26,731 nucleotides of DNA from a virus, in the IMG/VR virus record IMGVR_UViG_3300042874_000217, positions 1-26,731 of that record. One strand, written 5' to 3'. Position 1 is the first letter of the stretch. The number at the start of each line of letters is the position of its first letter. Both the position numbers and the translations under genes were made by a program. Below, piece after piece: positions 1-8,278 of the stretch. Under the pieces are notes generated by a model, which saw nothing but the letters and a program-made list of their open reading frames with translations, ran no database searches and was not told the origin of the DNA.

Positions 1-337
1 TTACACGGTCTCCGTAAAGAGGCTTTGAGAGAACGGAAAGAGGTAGCCATCCTTTGACTCCGTTAATCTCAACATGGGCAACATAAGATTTGCCTTGGAG
101 CATCTTGGCTTTAGAAAGGAGTTTAACTTTATCTCCACGTTTTACTTGTGCAAGTTCTTTGCCGATAACATCGCGGATAGTCGAGTCTTTTGTTACCTTG
201 ATATCAAGAGAAGCCCAATCCGGATCATTGCCGATATAAGAATCCCAGGCATTTTCGCCTGAGGATCTCTTTCCGGAAAGATTTGCTTCTGTTAAAGTCT
301 TTCTTGTTTCGGTGATAAAGTCTTTATTTGATTGCAT
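1..337 (-). CDS. Partial gene, N-terminal 112 residues with SH3-like segment
   Basis: An open frame runs without a stop from ATG at 337 to the left window edge, so the C-terminus is missing. The visible protein begins MQSNKDFITETRK. Around residues 70-105 it has an alternating-strand segment (VKRGDKVKLLSKAK, then VEINGVKGWLPLSVL) like the bacterial SH3 fold, which often binds peptides or cell-wall material. That resemblance is only by eye. The start lies inside the end of the preceding gene (14-nt overlap), suggesting translational coupling. I do not recognise the family and cannot judge its full size. Confidence 0.6.
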   Translation of the reverse strand, partial: MQSNKDFITETRKTLTEANLSGKRSSGENAWDSYIGNDPDWASLDIKVTKDSTIRDVIGKELAQVKRGDKVKLLSKAKMLQGKSYVAHVEINGVKGWLPLSVLSKPLYGDRV

Positions 338-668
338 GTTTTTTATTATAGGCTTCTCTTAAATGATCGTCGTCAACAAAGATTATTTTGAACCGGCTTA
401 TTGTTGCTTGTTCAATTATCCTTTTAAAATCACGGTTTCTTTCCCATGAACCAAAGCAAAAGAGCATCCTTCCTTCGCCTGAAATACCCATTAAGTTTCT
501 TATTTCTGAAACATAATGCAACCGATGCTTGGGAATTCCTTGTATATAAGCAAAAGTCCTTGCTTGATCATAACATCCAGCAAAAACGAAAGTATAATCA
601 TCCTTGTCAATTACAATCTCTTGGGCTACGCCGCTTGTGTCTCTGTATATGAATTCTTCTGGAAGCAT
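324..668 (-). CDS. Hypothetical protein, 114 aa
   Basis: Compact soluble protein with alternating beta-strand and helix character (YTFVFAGCYDQA; FKIIFVDDDH near the C-terminus), reminiscent of a small Rossmann-like or toprim-like fold, but no diagnostic motif is present. The ATG at 668 is preceded by GGGG with 8-nt spacing, 29 nt after the stop of the 57-aa gene upstream. It overlaps the next gene by 14 nt, so it sits in one transcript with its neighbours. Function unknown. Confidence 0.7.
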   Translation of the reverse strand: MLPEEFIYRDTSGVAQEIVIDKDDYTFVFAGCYDQARTFAYIQGIPKHRLHYVSEIRNLMGISGEGRMLFCFGSWERNRDFKRIIEQATISRFKIIFVDDDHLREAYNKKHAIK

Positions 669-697
669 TTCATTATCCCCATGTCTTCTTGTCTTAT

Positions 698-871
698 TTA
701 TGCTTTTTGATCTTTACTGTTCTTGTAATCCCAATAAGGAATGTTAAAACAATGATCCGGATTTAGTCTACGTCCTTTGGGACAAACGATATCACAATCC
801 TTGGCAGCAAGTCTACAGCAACAGACAAGTTCAGCCTGCTTGGAGTTTCCGTTTTCGTTCTTTTTGCTCAT
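698..871 (-). CDS. Small Cys-rich protein, 57 aa
   Basis: A short frame from ATG at 871 encodes MSKKNENGNSKQAELVCCC and ends KNSKDQKA. It has Cys at residues 17, 18, 19, 26, 30 and 41 and a His at 40 (CDIVCPKG; DHCFNIPYW), a pattern that suits metal binding. A purine-rich AAGGAAG lies upstream. The gene overlaps the end of the 73-aa gene by 41 nt and is followed by the 114-aa gene after 26 nt, so it fills what would otherwise be a hole in the operon. I know no family for it. Confidence 0.6.
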   Translation of the reverse strand: MSKKNENGNSKQAELVCCCRLAAKDCDIVCPKGRRLNPDHCFNIPYWDYKNSKDQKA

Positions 872-1052
872 TAGATTTAGCTTCCTTAAGGAGCTCCTCT
901 CTTAGATTTTTGTACTCTTGAATCCGATCCGACAATCCTTTGATCACTACCTCATCGTCAAATTCTGGTTCTCCAGAAGTCAAGAGCCTGTAATTATAAA
1001 TCTCGGCTTCATGGAGTGCAAGAAGGATTAACGGTAAATGTTTCTTTTTCAT
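831..1052 (-). CDS. Hypothetical protein, 73 aa, charged helical
   Basis: The N-terminus MKKKHLPLILLALHEAEIYNYRLL is helical. The C-terminal half is a highly charged helix (LREELLKEAKSNEQKERKRK) that could form a coiled coil. The start ATG overlaps the TGA of the upstream gene by 4 nt (ATGA), the usual sign of coupled translation. No recognised domain. Confidence 0.65.
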   Translation of the reverse strand: MKKKHLPLILLALHEAEIYNYRLLTSGEPEFDDEVVIKGLSDRIQEYKNLREELLKEAKSNEQKERKRKLQAG

Positions 1053-1414
1053 CTTCTACCTGCCGAATCCATTGCGTCTTTGATTGTGTTTTCGAGGAAA
1101 ACTCCGGTTGAATCCCATTTGATTAAGTGAAACAACAAAAGAAGCTCAAAAACAAAAAAGACAAGATTAGTATTAGCCGCAAGATCAGGATCAATAACCC
1201 AGCATCGTTGACCTTGATCAAAGCGAGCAATACAGTAATTCTCTGGCATCTGGCGAAGTGAAGTCGGTCTCATTCTTGTCTCTCCGTTTCCTGCGCCTTC
1301 AATTACTCGTTCAACAATCAACGTCTTTTTCTTCTTACCGAACAGACATTTCAGGTCATCAGCTGAAGTCTTTTTCAAAGATATAGATCCAAAGAACACA
1401 TTTTTATCATTCAT
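1049..1414 (-). CDS. Hypothetical protein, 121 aa, one hydrophobic segment
   Basis: Starts at ATG 1414 behind a good GAGGAG ribosome site. The first 75 residues are mixed and soluble. Residues about 81-99 (NTNLVFFVFELLLLFHLIKW) form a hydrophobic stretch that could be a membrane helix or a buried amphipathic helix. The Cys/Trp-containing segment RFDQGQRCWVIDPD precedes it. Overlaps the next gene by 4 nt. I do not recognise the family. Confidence 0.65.
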   Translation of the reverse strand: MNDKNVFFGSISLKKTSADDLKCLFGKKKKTLIVERVIEGAGNGETRMRPTSLRQMPENYCIARFDQGQRCWVIDPDLAANTNLVFFVFELLLLFHLIKWDSTGVFLENTIKDAMDSAGRR

Positions 1415-1423
1415 GATTTCTCC

Positions 1424-1720
1424 TCAAACAAGTCCTTTTCTTATGGCGTCATGCCAAGCTGAGGAAGTGTTGTCATACCCTTCCCATGTGATTCTTTTCT
1501 TGTTACGCGGAATGAACAACGACTCAAAAGACCCTCCGCGAGGAACAAGCCCGTTGATCCGAGAAGTTGAAATCGGTTCATCAGGATGGACGTCAACAGG
1601 ACATGGCTTTGTTGCTTTCCTGATAGCCCTGACTCCTTTAAGACCGATTGTCTGTCTGTAATATGCCATTTGTGCTCGTTGGATCAACATTGCTTCATTA
1701 TAAGACATTTTAAAAATCAT
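1424..1720 (-). CDS. Hypothetical protein, 98 aa
   Basis: The start is set at ATG 1720 (MIFKMSYNEAMLIQ) because a GGAG site lies 7 nt upstream; the frame is open further upstream but without such a site. It overlaps the preceding gene by 11 nt. The protein is basic in its N-terminal half (RAQMAYYRQTIGLKGVRAIRKATK) and carries a conserved-looking GLVPRGGSF segment. No family recognised. Confidence 0.65.
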   Translation of the reverse strand: MIFKMSYNEAMLIQRAQMAYYRQTIGLKGVRAIRKATKPCPVDVHPDEPISTSRINGLVPRGGSFESLFIPRNKKRITWEGYDNTSSAWHDAIRKGLV

Positions 1721-1928
1721 TTTCACTCTCCATTTCTTTGATTGCGGACATTCTGGCAGCATTAAGAAGAATTTTCATTTTATCGGCTTCTTCTTCGTTA
1801 TGAACTAAAGAATCCCAAGCTTTACGTAATTTTTTTGCAGTCTCTTTAGGATCTTCGTCGTTCCAATAAACAAAAGAATCGGTATAATGAAAAGACATGC
1901 CGAACCAATTTAAAATTTCATTTTTCAT
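1710..1928 (-). CDS. Hypothetical protein, 72 aa, acidic
   Basis: ATG at 1928 follows AAGGAG with good spacing. The protein is short and acidic with a Trp-containing N-terminus (MKNEILNWFGMSFHY) and a helical C-terminal half. It belongs to the run of small genes downstream of the 2.17-kb promoter. Function unknown. Confidence 0.65.
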   Translation of the reverse strand: MKNEILNWFGMSFHYTDSFVYWNDEDPKETAKKLRKAWDSLVHNEEEADKMKILLNAARMSAIKEMESENDF

Positions 1929-1941
1929 AATAATCTCCTTA

Positions 1942-2118
1942 TTATCTCAGTGAAATCAAAAGCCCGATTTCTTTATCTTCAAGAATGGACTCGCAACAGT
2001 TCATTTCCATCATAAGCTCTTTTTTCTCTTCGGCACTGTTTGCAACAGACATATAAAGAGCATCAAGGGCAGCTTTCAGTTCAATTATTGACATTGCGTA
2101 ATATTTTAAAGATCTCAT
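1942..2118 (-). CDS. Hypothetical protein, 58 aa, helical
   Basis: The start is placed at ATG 2118 (MRSLKYYAMSIIELKAALD) because it has a GAGGT site just upstream and lies directly after the promoter at 2165-2193. The longer open frame would begin upstream of that promoter. The product is nearly all helix, with a paired Cys (MNCCES) near the middle. It is the first gene of the small-gene group 0-2.1 kb. Not recognised. Confidence 0.65.
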   Translation of the reverse strand: MRSLKYYAMSIIELKAALDALYMSVANSAEEKKELMMEMNCCESILEDKEIGLLISLR

Positions 2119-2164
2119 AGTCACCTCTTCGTTTTTTGTTTTCTCTCTTTCTTTCTTATAATTC

Positions 2165-2193
2165 ATAGTAACATTTTGGAGAGGTGATTGCAA
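2165..2193 (-). promoter_or_regulatory. Sigma70-type promoter, conserved phage module (copy 1)
   Basis: On the minus strand TTGCAA is followed after exactly 17 nt by TACTAT, with TG one base upstream (extended -10), then GAATTATAAGAAA. The same TGTTACTAT..AATTATAA block occurs at 11.3 kb and 14.6 kb, also upstream of small genes. It sits in the gap after gp43 and would drive the small genes at 0-2.1 kb. Confidence 0.75.
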
Positions 2194-2203
2194 TACTTTT
2201 TTA

Positions 2204-4783
2204 TCAAAAAAACGACAAAAGATCATTTATTTTTTCAGGCTTCCACTTGATAATGTCCAGAATGATCATCAGAGGATGTCTAAAGGTTTTCTCGAATTGA
2301 GTCTTCCTGTCAATAACGGACTCCGAGAGTTTCAAAGACTCTGGCAATCGGTTCGGCAAAGAAATGATATTAGACTGAAAAGTATTCGGCAGCTTCAGAT
2401 AGAAGAACTTAACCTTGTCTCCTGATTTGATCAGAGGAAATGTCGGATCAACTTCCTTGATTTTCTTATTAAATACAACTGATCCTCGAACGGCAATTGG
2501 AATTCCTTTCATCATCCGTCCTTGGGAGTCAAGGTACTTCTCAATGTCAGAAACGGAACGAGGCATTGCAATGTCCAGAACATGGGCTGAATTGAACTCT
2601 TTCTCAAAAGAAAGGATGAACTCTTGAAGGTCTTCCTCAGTTTTCTCCAGGATTATCTTCATAGCTTTCTTAAAAGCTTCTCGGCAAATCTCAGGAGTTG
2701 AGGACCGAACAGCATCAAGCCCTGTCACCTTGAGCTTCGGTTCTTTCATCCTGACTCCTTCATCGTCCATAACGGCCATGAAGTATCTTTTCTTAGCAAC
2801 AATAACAGTATTAGAGGCAATCTTCTCCCTCTTCATCTTCCATTCCATTGCATAACAATTCAGATAATCCGCAAGTTCACTATAAGATTTATTGATGAAT
2901 GGCTGAATTTTTTCTTCTGAAATCTTATCCAAAAGAGAACAAACCTCATCATTTGATTTATTAGGAAAGAATTTACGCACAATCGGTCCAAATCTTAAAA
3001 AAACCGAGTCTGTATCAGATGCGGATACAACCTCTTCATTTATTCCCATAGAAGCAAAATACTCATTAAACTTTCTCGCAATGAAGGTAATAGCAACCTG
3101 ACCAATTGATGTTATCGCCTCAGCTGTTCTTGAATCATAGAAGATGAAAGCCGAATTCGCAAGAGCTCCGTATTCGGAATTCATCATAATTTTTAGGCCA
3201 AGCTGAATGTTGTGAAGTCTTGAAATTTCGTTTTTGTGGTTCAGTGTTTTGTCATTTTCTTCCTCTTGTTTTAAACGGAGCTCTTCCTTTTTCCTTATAG
3301 ATCTTTCACTATAAATGTCTTTAAGGATTGCGGGCATAAAACCGAGAGAGTCTCTTTTGAAGAATTGCAAATTAGGAGTCATACAAACATCGTACTTTTT
3401 CAAAAGAGAAAGATCAAACTCCTTTCGTGAAAGCATTTCCACGGTATTTTCGACCTTAAATCCAGAAGCTCTGGAAATGCTTTCCCTTAAGTCAAGAAGA
3501 TCCTGAGGAAGTTCATCATCTTCCAAAATCTTATCAGGAGAAATATTGGCGCCCATTTGATTGTGTGGATAAAGTGACGCAAGGTCGAAAGTTACAATCC
3601 ATGAATGAAATCCGAGTTGAGGATCTTTGACATATCCACCGATAATACTTGAATCATCACCATCATCAATGTTGTTGACCATTGGAGGAACTGTGTAATT
3701 GTTCATCAATGCACGGTAAGCATAAAACGTCCACATTTTTACAGTTCCTAAAGCATCCTGAAAGTTAACACCTGCTTTATAAGCAATGTTTACACAGAGG
3801 TCAATCAGCTTTAGTTTATCATCAAGCCTCTTAACAAGCAAAGAGTCCTTTACGTTATACTTGGCGAACTTAATGAAGTCCCTTTCATAAAGATCATCAA
3901 GGTCAATCATTTCAGAATAGTCCTCTTTCGTCTCCTTGAGTTCACAATACGCAATATTATTCAATGTGTAATTGTCACGGGTAACGTATGTGAATTTTTT
4001 ATAAAGAGAAAGGTAATCAAGGATCTGAATCCCTATTATATTAAATGTTTGTTGTTCATTGCCGAACTTGTCTCTGATATTCCTCTCTTGGATCTTCTTG
4101 AAAGGAGACAACAGATTCGGATCAAGACCTAAGTTAGAGACCCTGTTGATCGTGTAAGGAATATCATAAGTTTCAATATTCCATCCGGAGAGAATATCAA
4201 CATCACCAGTTCTTACAAGCTTCATGAAATCCAGAAGCATTTCTTTTTCAGTCATGAACCAATGGAAGTCAATGTTAAACTCTTGACAAAACGAATCAGG
4301 AAGATCTTTAGTCGCCCAGAAGTGGATCTTGTCTTTATAAACGAATGATATTGAAATAATTGGATTTAATGCTTCCCGAGCGGTGGAGTAGCCTGTGACA
4401 GGATCCTTTGCTGTTTCTATATCAAAGAACCCAGGGATAACAAGATCGTTCCTAGGCGAATCCTTGAACTCCTCGTAAATATATTGATACTCAAGCTTTG
4501 AAGTGCCGTAAAGCTTATGACCGTATTCAAGGACTGCTTTCGTCTTGTTCTGGAACTCTTTTATTGAATCAGCGGTCATTTCCTTAAGAGGATGTCCCTT
4601 GATATCCTTATAGCCTGTTTCTTTGGTATCTTTAGAGGGAGTGAAAAACCGAAACGGATAATCCTTAAAGACCTTGAACTCTCTTTGTTTAGTCTCCTGG
4701 TTTATCTCCTTTGAACAAATAGAACCTCTGTACTTTACGACTGACAAATATTGTTTAGGCAAGATTACTCTCCTTTGATACAT
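2204..4783 (-). CDS. 43: Family-B DNA polymerase (T4 gp43-like)
   Basis: Replicative DNA polymerase with 3'-5' proofreading. All hallmark motifs are visible: Exo I FDIETA (about residue 120), Exo II GWNIETYDIPY (about 200), Exo III YNVKDSLLV (about 310), Pol A DLASLYPHN (about 400), Pol B KIMMNSEYGALAN (about 530) and Pol C SDTDSVF (about 590) with its two metal-binding Asp. Length 859 aa, close to T4 gp43 (898). The C-terminus INDLLSFF is a hydrophobic tail of the kind that docks on the sliding clamp gp45, which is also encoded here. ATG 4783 (MYQRRVILP) was chosen over a TTG seven codons upstream; it overlaps the HD gene by 19 nt. A consensus-like promoter lies inside that gene at 4858-4886. 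In T4 this gene follows regA directly; here about 11 kb intervene. Confidence 0.97.
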   Translation of the reverse strand: MYQRRVILPKQYLSVVKYRGSICSKEINQETKQREFKVFKDYPFRFFTPSKDTKETGYKDIKGHPLKEMTADSIKEFQNKTKAVLEYGHKLYGTSKLEYQYIYEEFKDSPRNDLVIPGFFDIETAKDPVTGYSTAREALNPIISISFVYKDKIHFWATKDLPDSFCQEFNIDFHWFMTEKEMLLDFMKLVRTGDVDILSGWNIETYDIPYTINRVSNLGLDPNLLSPFKKIQERNIRDKFGNEQQTFNIIGIQILDYLSLYKKFTYVTRDNYTLNNIAYCELKETKEDYSEMIDLDDLYERDFIKFAKYNVKDSLLVKRLDDKLKLIDLCVNIAYKAGVNFQDALGTVKMWTFYAYRALMNNYTVPPMVNNIDDGDDSSIIGGYVKDPQLGFHSWIVTFDLASLYPHNQMGANISPDKILEDDELPQDLLDLRESISRASGFKVENTVEMLSRKEFDLSLLKKYDVCMTPNLQFFKRDSLGFMPAILKDIYSERSIRKKEELRLKQEEENDKTLNHKNEISRLHNIQLGLKIMMNSEYGALANSAFIFYDSRTAEAITSIGQVAITFIARKFNEYFASMGINEEVVSASDTDSVFLRFGPIVRKFFPNKSNDEVCSLLDKISEEKIQPFINKSYSELADYLNCYAMEWKMKREKIASNTVIVAKKRYFMAVMDDEGVRMKEPKLKVTGLDAVRSSTPEICREAFKKAMKIILEKTEEDLQEFILSFEKEFNSAHVLDIAMPRSVSDIEKYLDSQGRMMKGIPIAVRGSVVFNKKIKEVDPTFPLIKSGDKVKFFYLKLPNTFQSNIISLPNRLPESLKLSESVIDRKTQFEKTFRHPLMIILDIIKWKPEKINDLLSFF

Positions 4784-5352
4784 TTTGATAATTCCAAAAG
4801 CCAAATATCCTTTGACTCTCCGGGTTTATAGCAATTAAAAATATGTTCCTTTGTATCAGTATAATCTAAAATATTAATATTGTCAATATCATTTCCCCAT
4901 GTAATCATATTTTCTTGGTACATTATCAGCGGCGATTTTCTTTCGAAAGCAAGCATAACATTATCCATGAATTTTATTATCTCTTTACTCTCTTCGTTCA
5001 AGACCGGAATTCCTGCTTTTTTGAAAATGAAATTCAAAAGATTATTTTCAATCTTTTTAAATTCTGGAATTGCTTGCTTTATTGGTCTAGGAAGATCGCC
5101 TAAGAAAGCTTCCGCAGCATCATGAAGTAAAGCAATAGTTTTATAATTAGGAAACAACTTAGCCATTATCAAAGAGTGTTCTGCCACAGAATAAAAATTC
5201 TTTGTGTGTCCTGCATATCGACAAACATTCGAAAGGGCATGAGCAATGTCATTGAAATTTATTCCGAATGGGTTAAGATCTGGAAGAAGTGGATAAGCTC
5301 TTCTTCCAGAGAACGTTTGCATATATCCATCATATTGTGGTTCAGTCATCAT
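4765..5352 (-). CDS. HD-domain phosphohydrolase (YfbR-like nucleotidase family)
   Basis: About 195-aa metal-dependent phosphohydrolase. Visible motifs are GHTKNFYSVAEHS (first metal-binding His region, about residues 48-60) and the HD motif in LLHDAAEAFLGDLPRPIK (about 75-92), typical of YfbR-type 5'-deoxynucleotidases and related phage dNTP/dNMP hydrolases. A role in adjusting the deoxynucleotide pool is inferred and fits the dUTPase and thymidylate-synthase-like genes nearby; the substrate cannot be read from sequence. The start is ATG 5352, one base after the TGA of the methyltransferase gene, with a GAGG site inside that gene's last codons. The second adjacent ATG (5349) is an alternative. 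Confidence 0.85.
   Translation of the reverse strand: MMTEPQYDGYMQTFSGRRAYPLLPDLNPFGINFNDIAHALSNVCRYAGHTKNFYSVAEHSLIMAKLFPNYKTIALLHDAAEAFLGDLPRPIKQAIPEFKKIENNLLNFIFKKAGIPVLNEESKEIIKFMDNVMLAFERKSPLIMYQENMITWGNDIDNINILDYTDTKEHIFNCYKPGESKDIWLLELSKCIKGE
4858..4886 (-). promoter_or_regulatory. Candidate promoter for DNA polymerase gene, inside HD gene
   Basis: Minus strand TTGACA, 17-nt spacer, TATACT: a near-perfect sigma70 promoter located in the last 120 nt of the HD-domain gene and about 75 nt ahead of the gp43 start. It would let the polymerase be transcribed apart from the upstream genes. Its presence in coding sequence means it could be chance. Confidence 0.5.
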
Positions 5353-5353
5353 A

Positions 5354-7642
5354 TCAATCCTCGATAAAAGTTTCAAGTAAAGACGGTTCTGATAGTTCGG
5401 AAAGATTTTTAACAGCTACATTAAAATATGATTCTTTTAACTCAGAGCCGACAAAACGCCTTTTCATTCTTAAAGAGCACCATCCTTCAGAACCAATTCC
5501 TGCAAAAGGAGAATAAACAAGATCACCTGGATTCGTCCAAAGATCCAAGCATCTCTCAATAACGTCTAATTGTAATGGGCAAATGTGCTTCTCGTCTTTG
5601 CCTTCCCTAGCAATTTTGTAATTCAGAGTCCTTGTCTGACGGATATCGAACCAAACAGGAGAAGCATATCGTTGCCAAACATGATGAGAATACTTGTTCA
5701 CTGAATGATTATCATTTTTATCAAAAGCCGGTTCATCCATTTCTCCGATATATTCTTCGAATCCTCTTCCTTTTGCAACGGGCTCTGAATTAATTCCAGG
5801 CTTTCTCATCGTAATAACATAATCCGGAAGACCTTGACCGCACCTTGAAGAATCCTTAGAAATTTGTTTGTGTTGAAGATTTAATGCCTTTGTTCTTACT
5901 GCTTGGATTAAAGGGTCCTTCCATATACAAACTTCTGAATGAAATATAAAACCAGCTTTTTGAAATATTCTGATTAGATCACCTCGGAGATCTTTAATTC
6001 CAATATATCCATCTTTGTATATAACAGCCGGAAGATTCATGACATGAAAAGAAAGAAGACGACCGGGCATCAAAGATCGATACAATCCTGAAACAAGAAA
6101 ATCAAAATGTTTAAAAAATTCATCTTCATTTTTACAATTACCCATGTCTCTTGTTGAGTTAGAGTATGTAAAAAGAGAAGAAAAAGGAGGAGAAAAGAGC
6201 ATGTAATGAATAGAATTTTCTTCGAATCGTTTAACAGTCTCTATACAATCCTCGTTGTAAAGAACCCAGGAATCATCAGATTTACTTACTTCTTTTTTCG
6301 GTATATAATCATTACGTTCTCGTGTCGCTTGTTTGATTTCAACCTTTGAAATTTCAGAAACATTTTTTGTCATGTTAGTAACCATCTCCGTGAATTGTTT
6401 TTCTTTTCTCTTGATATTCTTGACCACGTTTCCTTCAAGCTCATGTGTTATTATATGGACGTTTACTATTTCTGTTTGGCCGAAACGATAACAACGACGA
6501 ACAGCTTGATAAAGGGCTTCGAAAGAATCCGAAAGACCGATAAAAATAATATTATGACAATTCTGCCAGTTCATTCCCCAGCCAGCAATCTTGGGTTTTG
6601 AACATAATGCTTTATGCTTTCCTAAAGTAAAACCTAGCATTCTGTTTATTTTATCTTCGTCAGAATCAGAACCGGTTACTTCTTGAACTTCTTTAATCTC
6701 CTTCGAAATTCTCTGAGACTCTTCGTTCATTTCGCACCAAATTAGCCACTGTTCATCAGAGTTTTCAACAAGTTCTTTTGCTATTTTGATCTTATCTGAA
6801 AGAGAGGTCTTTCTTATATCTCTTCTTTCTTCAAGAGTATTAGCGGCAACAGGAAAAAGAGTACCAGCAAGAACATCAGATGCAGGAATCACATGAGAAA
6901 TATAATTAATTCCTGGTAAAACAAATCCTTTATCCTCGTAACCGATATCTGACGGAAACTGAATCATTACTGCCCATGAACATATCCACTGCCAGAATTC
7001 ATTCTCGGCGTGTTTCTTTAGTCTCCATGTTCCGGTATTCGCTGTATCATTGATGAAAAAAGTAGAAAGCATTTCCAATCTAGTGCAGATTCCGAGAAAT
7101 TCAGCTTGATTTCCTATCTCTTCATAATCATTAGGTGCAGGAGTAGCAGAACAAGAAAGCTTATAAGGAACTATTGCCCAGCTTTCGCACATATCTGTCT
7201 TGAATTTTCCTGTGAATGATTTCATTATACCGGATTCATCCACGACAATTCCCGAGAAAGCCGAAGGATCGAACTTATGAACTTTTTCGTAATTTGTTAT
7301 ATTAATCCCAGGTTTTATATCATCCATTGAAGAAGCAATGTTTACGGCGTAACCGAATTTTGAACCCTCTTGTCTAGTTTGCTTTGATACTGCCAAGGGA
7401 GCAAAAATGAGAACGTTTCCGCCCGTGAAAATATGAACCTGTTTTGCGAATTCAAGTTGCTGGATCGTTTTTCCTAATCCGCATCCTTCAAACAATGCTG
7501 ATCTTCCTTTTCTGCATGACCAATTTACTATATCTTGCTGCCAATCATAAAGCAGAGGATTTATGTCTTTTGCTTTAAATCCGTGATCTTTGTAAATAAT
7601 TTCTTTTGATGAAAGAAATTTCTGATAATCCTCTTGATTCAT
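5354..7642 (-). CDS. SNF2-like helicase / DNA methyltransferase fusion
   Basis: A 762-aa two-domain protein. N-terminal SF2/SNF2 ATPase: Walker A EGCGLGKT (52-59), motif II VVDESG (133-138), motif III SCSATPAPN (163-171), motif VI QAVRRCYRFGQ (379-389). C-terminal DNA amino-methyltransferase from about 455: catalytic motif IV SPPF (484-487) comes before the AdoMet-binding motif YSPFAGIGSEGW (about 715), the order of class beta enzymes. SPPF fits N4-cytosine or N6-adenine methylation. Phage helicase-methylase fusions such as P1 DarB are known and protect phage DNA from host restriction; that role is inferred here. There is no nuclease domain, so it is not a complete restriction enzyme. ATG 7642 follows a CAGGAG site; a promoter lies at 7698-7726. 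The HD and polymerase genes follow. Confidence 0.93.
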   Translation of the reverse strand: MNQEDYQKFLSSKEIIYKDHGFKAKDINPLLYDWQQDIVNWSCRKGRSALFEGCGLGKTIQQLEFAKQVHIFTGGNVLIFAPLAVSKQTRQEGSKFGYAVNIASSMDDIKPGINITNYEKVHKFDPSAFSGIVVDESGIMKSFTGKFKTDMCESWAIVPYKLSCSATPAPNDYEEIGNQAEFLGICTRLEMLSTFFINDTANTGTWRLKKHAENEFWQWICSWAVMIQFPSDIGYEDKGFVLPGINYISHVIPASDVLAGTLFPVAANTLEERRDIRKTSLSDKIKIAKELVENSDEQWLIWCEMNEESQRISKEIKEVQEVTGSDSDEDKINRMLGFTLGKHKALCSKPKIAGWGMNWQNCHNIIFIGLSDSFEALYQAVRRCYRFGQTEIVNVHIITHELEGNVVKNIKRKEKQFTEMVTNMTKNVSEISKVEIKQATRERNDYIPKKEVSKSDDSWVLYNEDCIETVKRFEENSIHYMLFSPPFSSLFTYSNSTRDMGNCKNEDEFFKHFDFLVSGLYRSLMPGRLLSFHVMNLPAVIYKDGYIGIKDLRGDLIRIFQKAGFIFHSEVCIWKDPLIQAVRTKALNLQHKQISKDSSRCGQGLPDYVITMRKPGINSEPVAKGRGFEEYIGEMDEPAFDKNDNHSVNKYSHHVWQRYASPVWFDIRQTRTLNYKIAREGKDEKHICPLQLDVIERCLDLWTNPGDLVYSPFAGIGSEGWCSLRMKRRFVGSELKESYFNVAVKNLSELSEPSLLETFIED

Positions 7643-7697
7643 ATTCTCTCCTGAGTGGTATAATTTTCAATCTCTTCTCTGCAATTAAATAATATAG

Positions 7698-7726
7698 ACT
7701 TTAACATTAAATAACGTCTTTGTCAA
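7698..7726 (-). promoter_or_regulatory. Candidate promoter upstream of helicase-methyltransferase gene
   Basis: TTGACA, 17-nt spacer ending TGT, then TAAAGT. It shares the exact TTGAC and TGT-TA spacing of the conserved module but has a weaker -10 hexamer; TATATT four bases further down is another possible -10 with too long a spacer. It lies in the only sizeable gap (7643-7796), directly after a terminator. Confidence 0.5.
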
Positions 7727-7766
7727 CAAAAAGAAAAGGTCTCCAAGAAATTATTTCAAGGAGACC
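7727..7766 (-). terminator. Rho-independent terminator after the 146-aa gene
   Basis: On the minus strand GGTCTCC and GGAGACC form a 7-bp stem, extended after two mismatches by GAAA/TTTC, and are followed by TTTTCTTTTT. It separates the 146-aa gene from the promoter of the methyltransferase operon. Confidence 0.8.
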
Positions 7767-7796
7767 AAGCATGATGTAAAGAAATGTCTAAAAGCT

Positions 7797-8237
7797 TTAC
7801 CAGCTGATACCGGATTTCTTGCTGAACTTGTTCACGGAATTGATTAATTTATTCTTAACGGATTCGCTCCAAGTTGTTTTATTCAAATCTTTCATACAAA
7901 CAGACATTAATGTTTGTTCTGTGTTCTGGCCTAAAAAATTACGTTCGTGTTTAGAAGGACTTAGGAAGAAACCGCCGCATTCAGGGCACCAAAGAATATC
8001 GTAACCGTTCTTGGTCAGTTCATTGTTGTATGAGTAAGCAAGAAAACATCCGAGGATAAACAACGGACCGCATATAAAACAAAGAATAAAGATGACCCGC
8101 CACAATTTAAACGTAACATATTCTGTTGAAACGTATCCTTTGTCTCCTGTATTTTTGCAACAGGCGCACCGTTTTTCAGGTAAAACTTTTTTAAATTTGA
8201 ACAAATGATCGGCTAAATCGGTTCCTTCTTCTTTCAT
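7797..8237 (-). CDS. Membrane protein with two Cys pairs, 146 aa
   Basis: Begins at ATG 8237 behind AGGAGAG. It carries CACC (about residues 24-27) and CPEC (about 84-87), which together could form one zinc-ribbon knuckle pair. Between them lies a long hydrophobic segment (LWRVIFILCFICGPLFILGC, about 45-65), a likely membrane helix or hairpin. The C-terminal 50 residues are basic and soluble. The pattern suggests an inner-membrane protein with a cytoplasmic zinc site; no family recognised. A terminator follows directly. Confidence 0.7.
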   Translation of the reverse strand: MKEEGTDLADHLFKFKKVLPEKRCACCKNTGDKGYVSTEYVTFKLWRVIFILCFICGPLFILGCFLAYSYNNELTKNGYDILWCPECGGFFLSPSKHERNFLGQNTEQTLMSVCMKDLNKTTWSESVKNKLINSVNKFSKKSGISW

Positions 8238-8278
8238 GATCTTCTCTCCTTTTGAATTTTTAGAATCTGCTTAAATGT

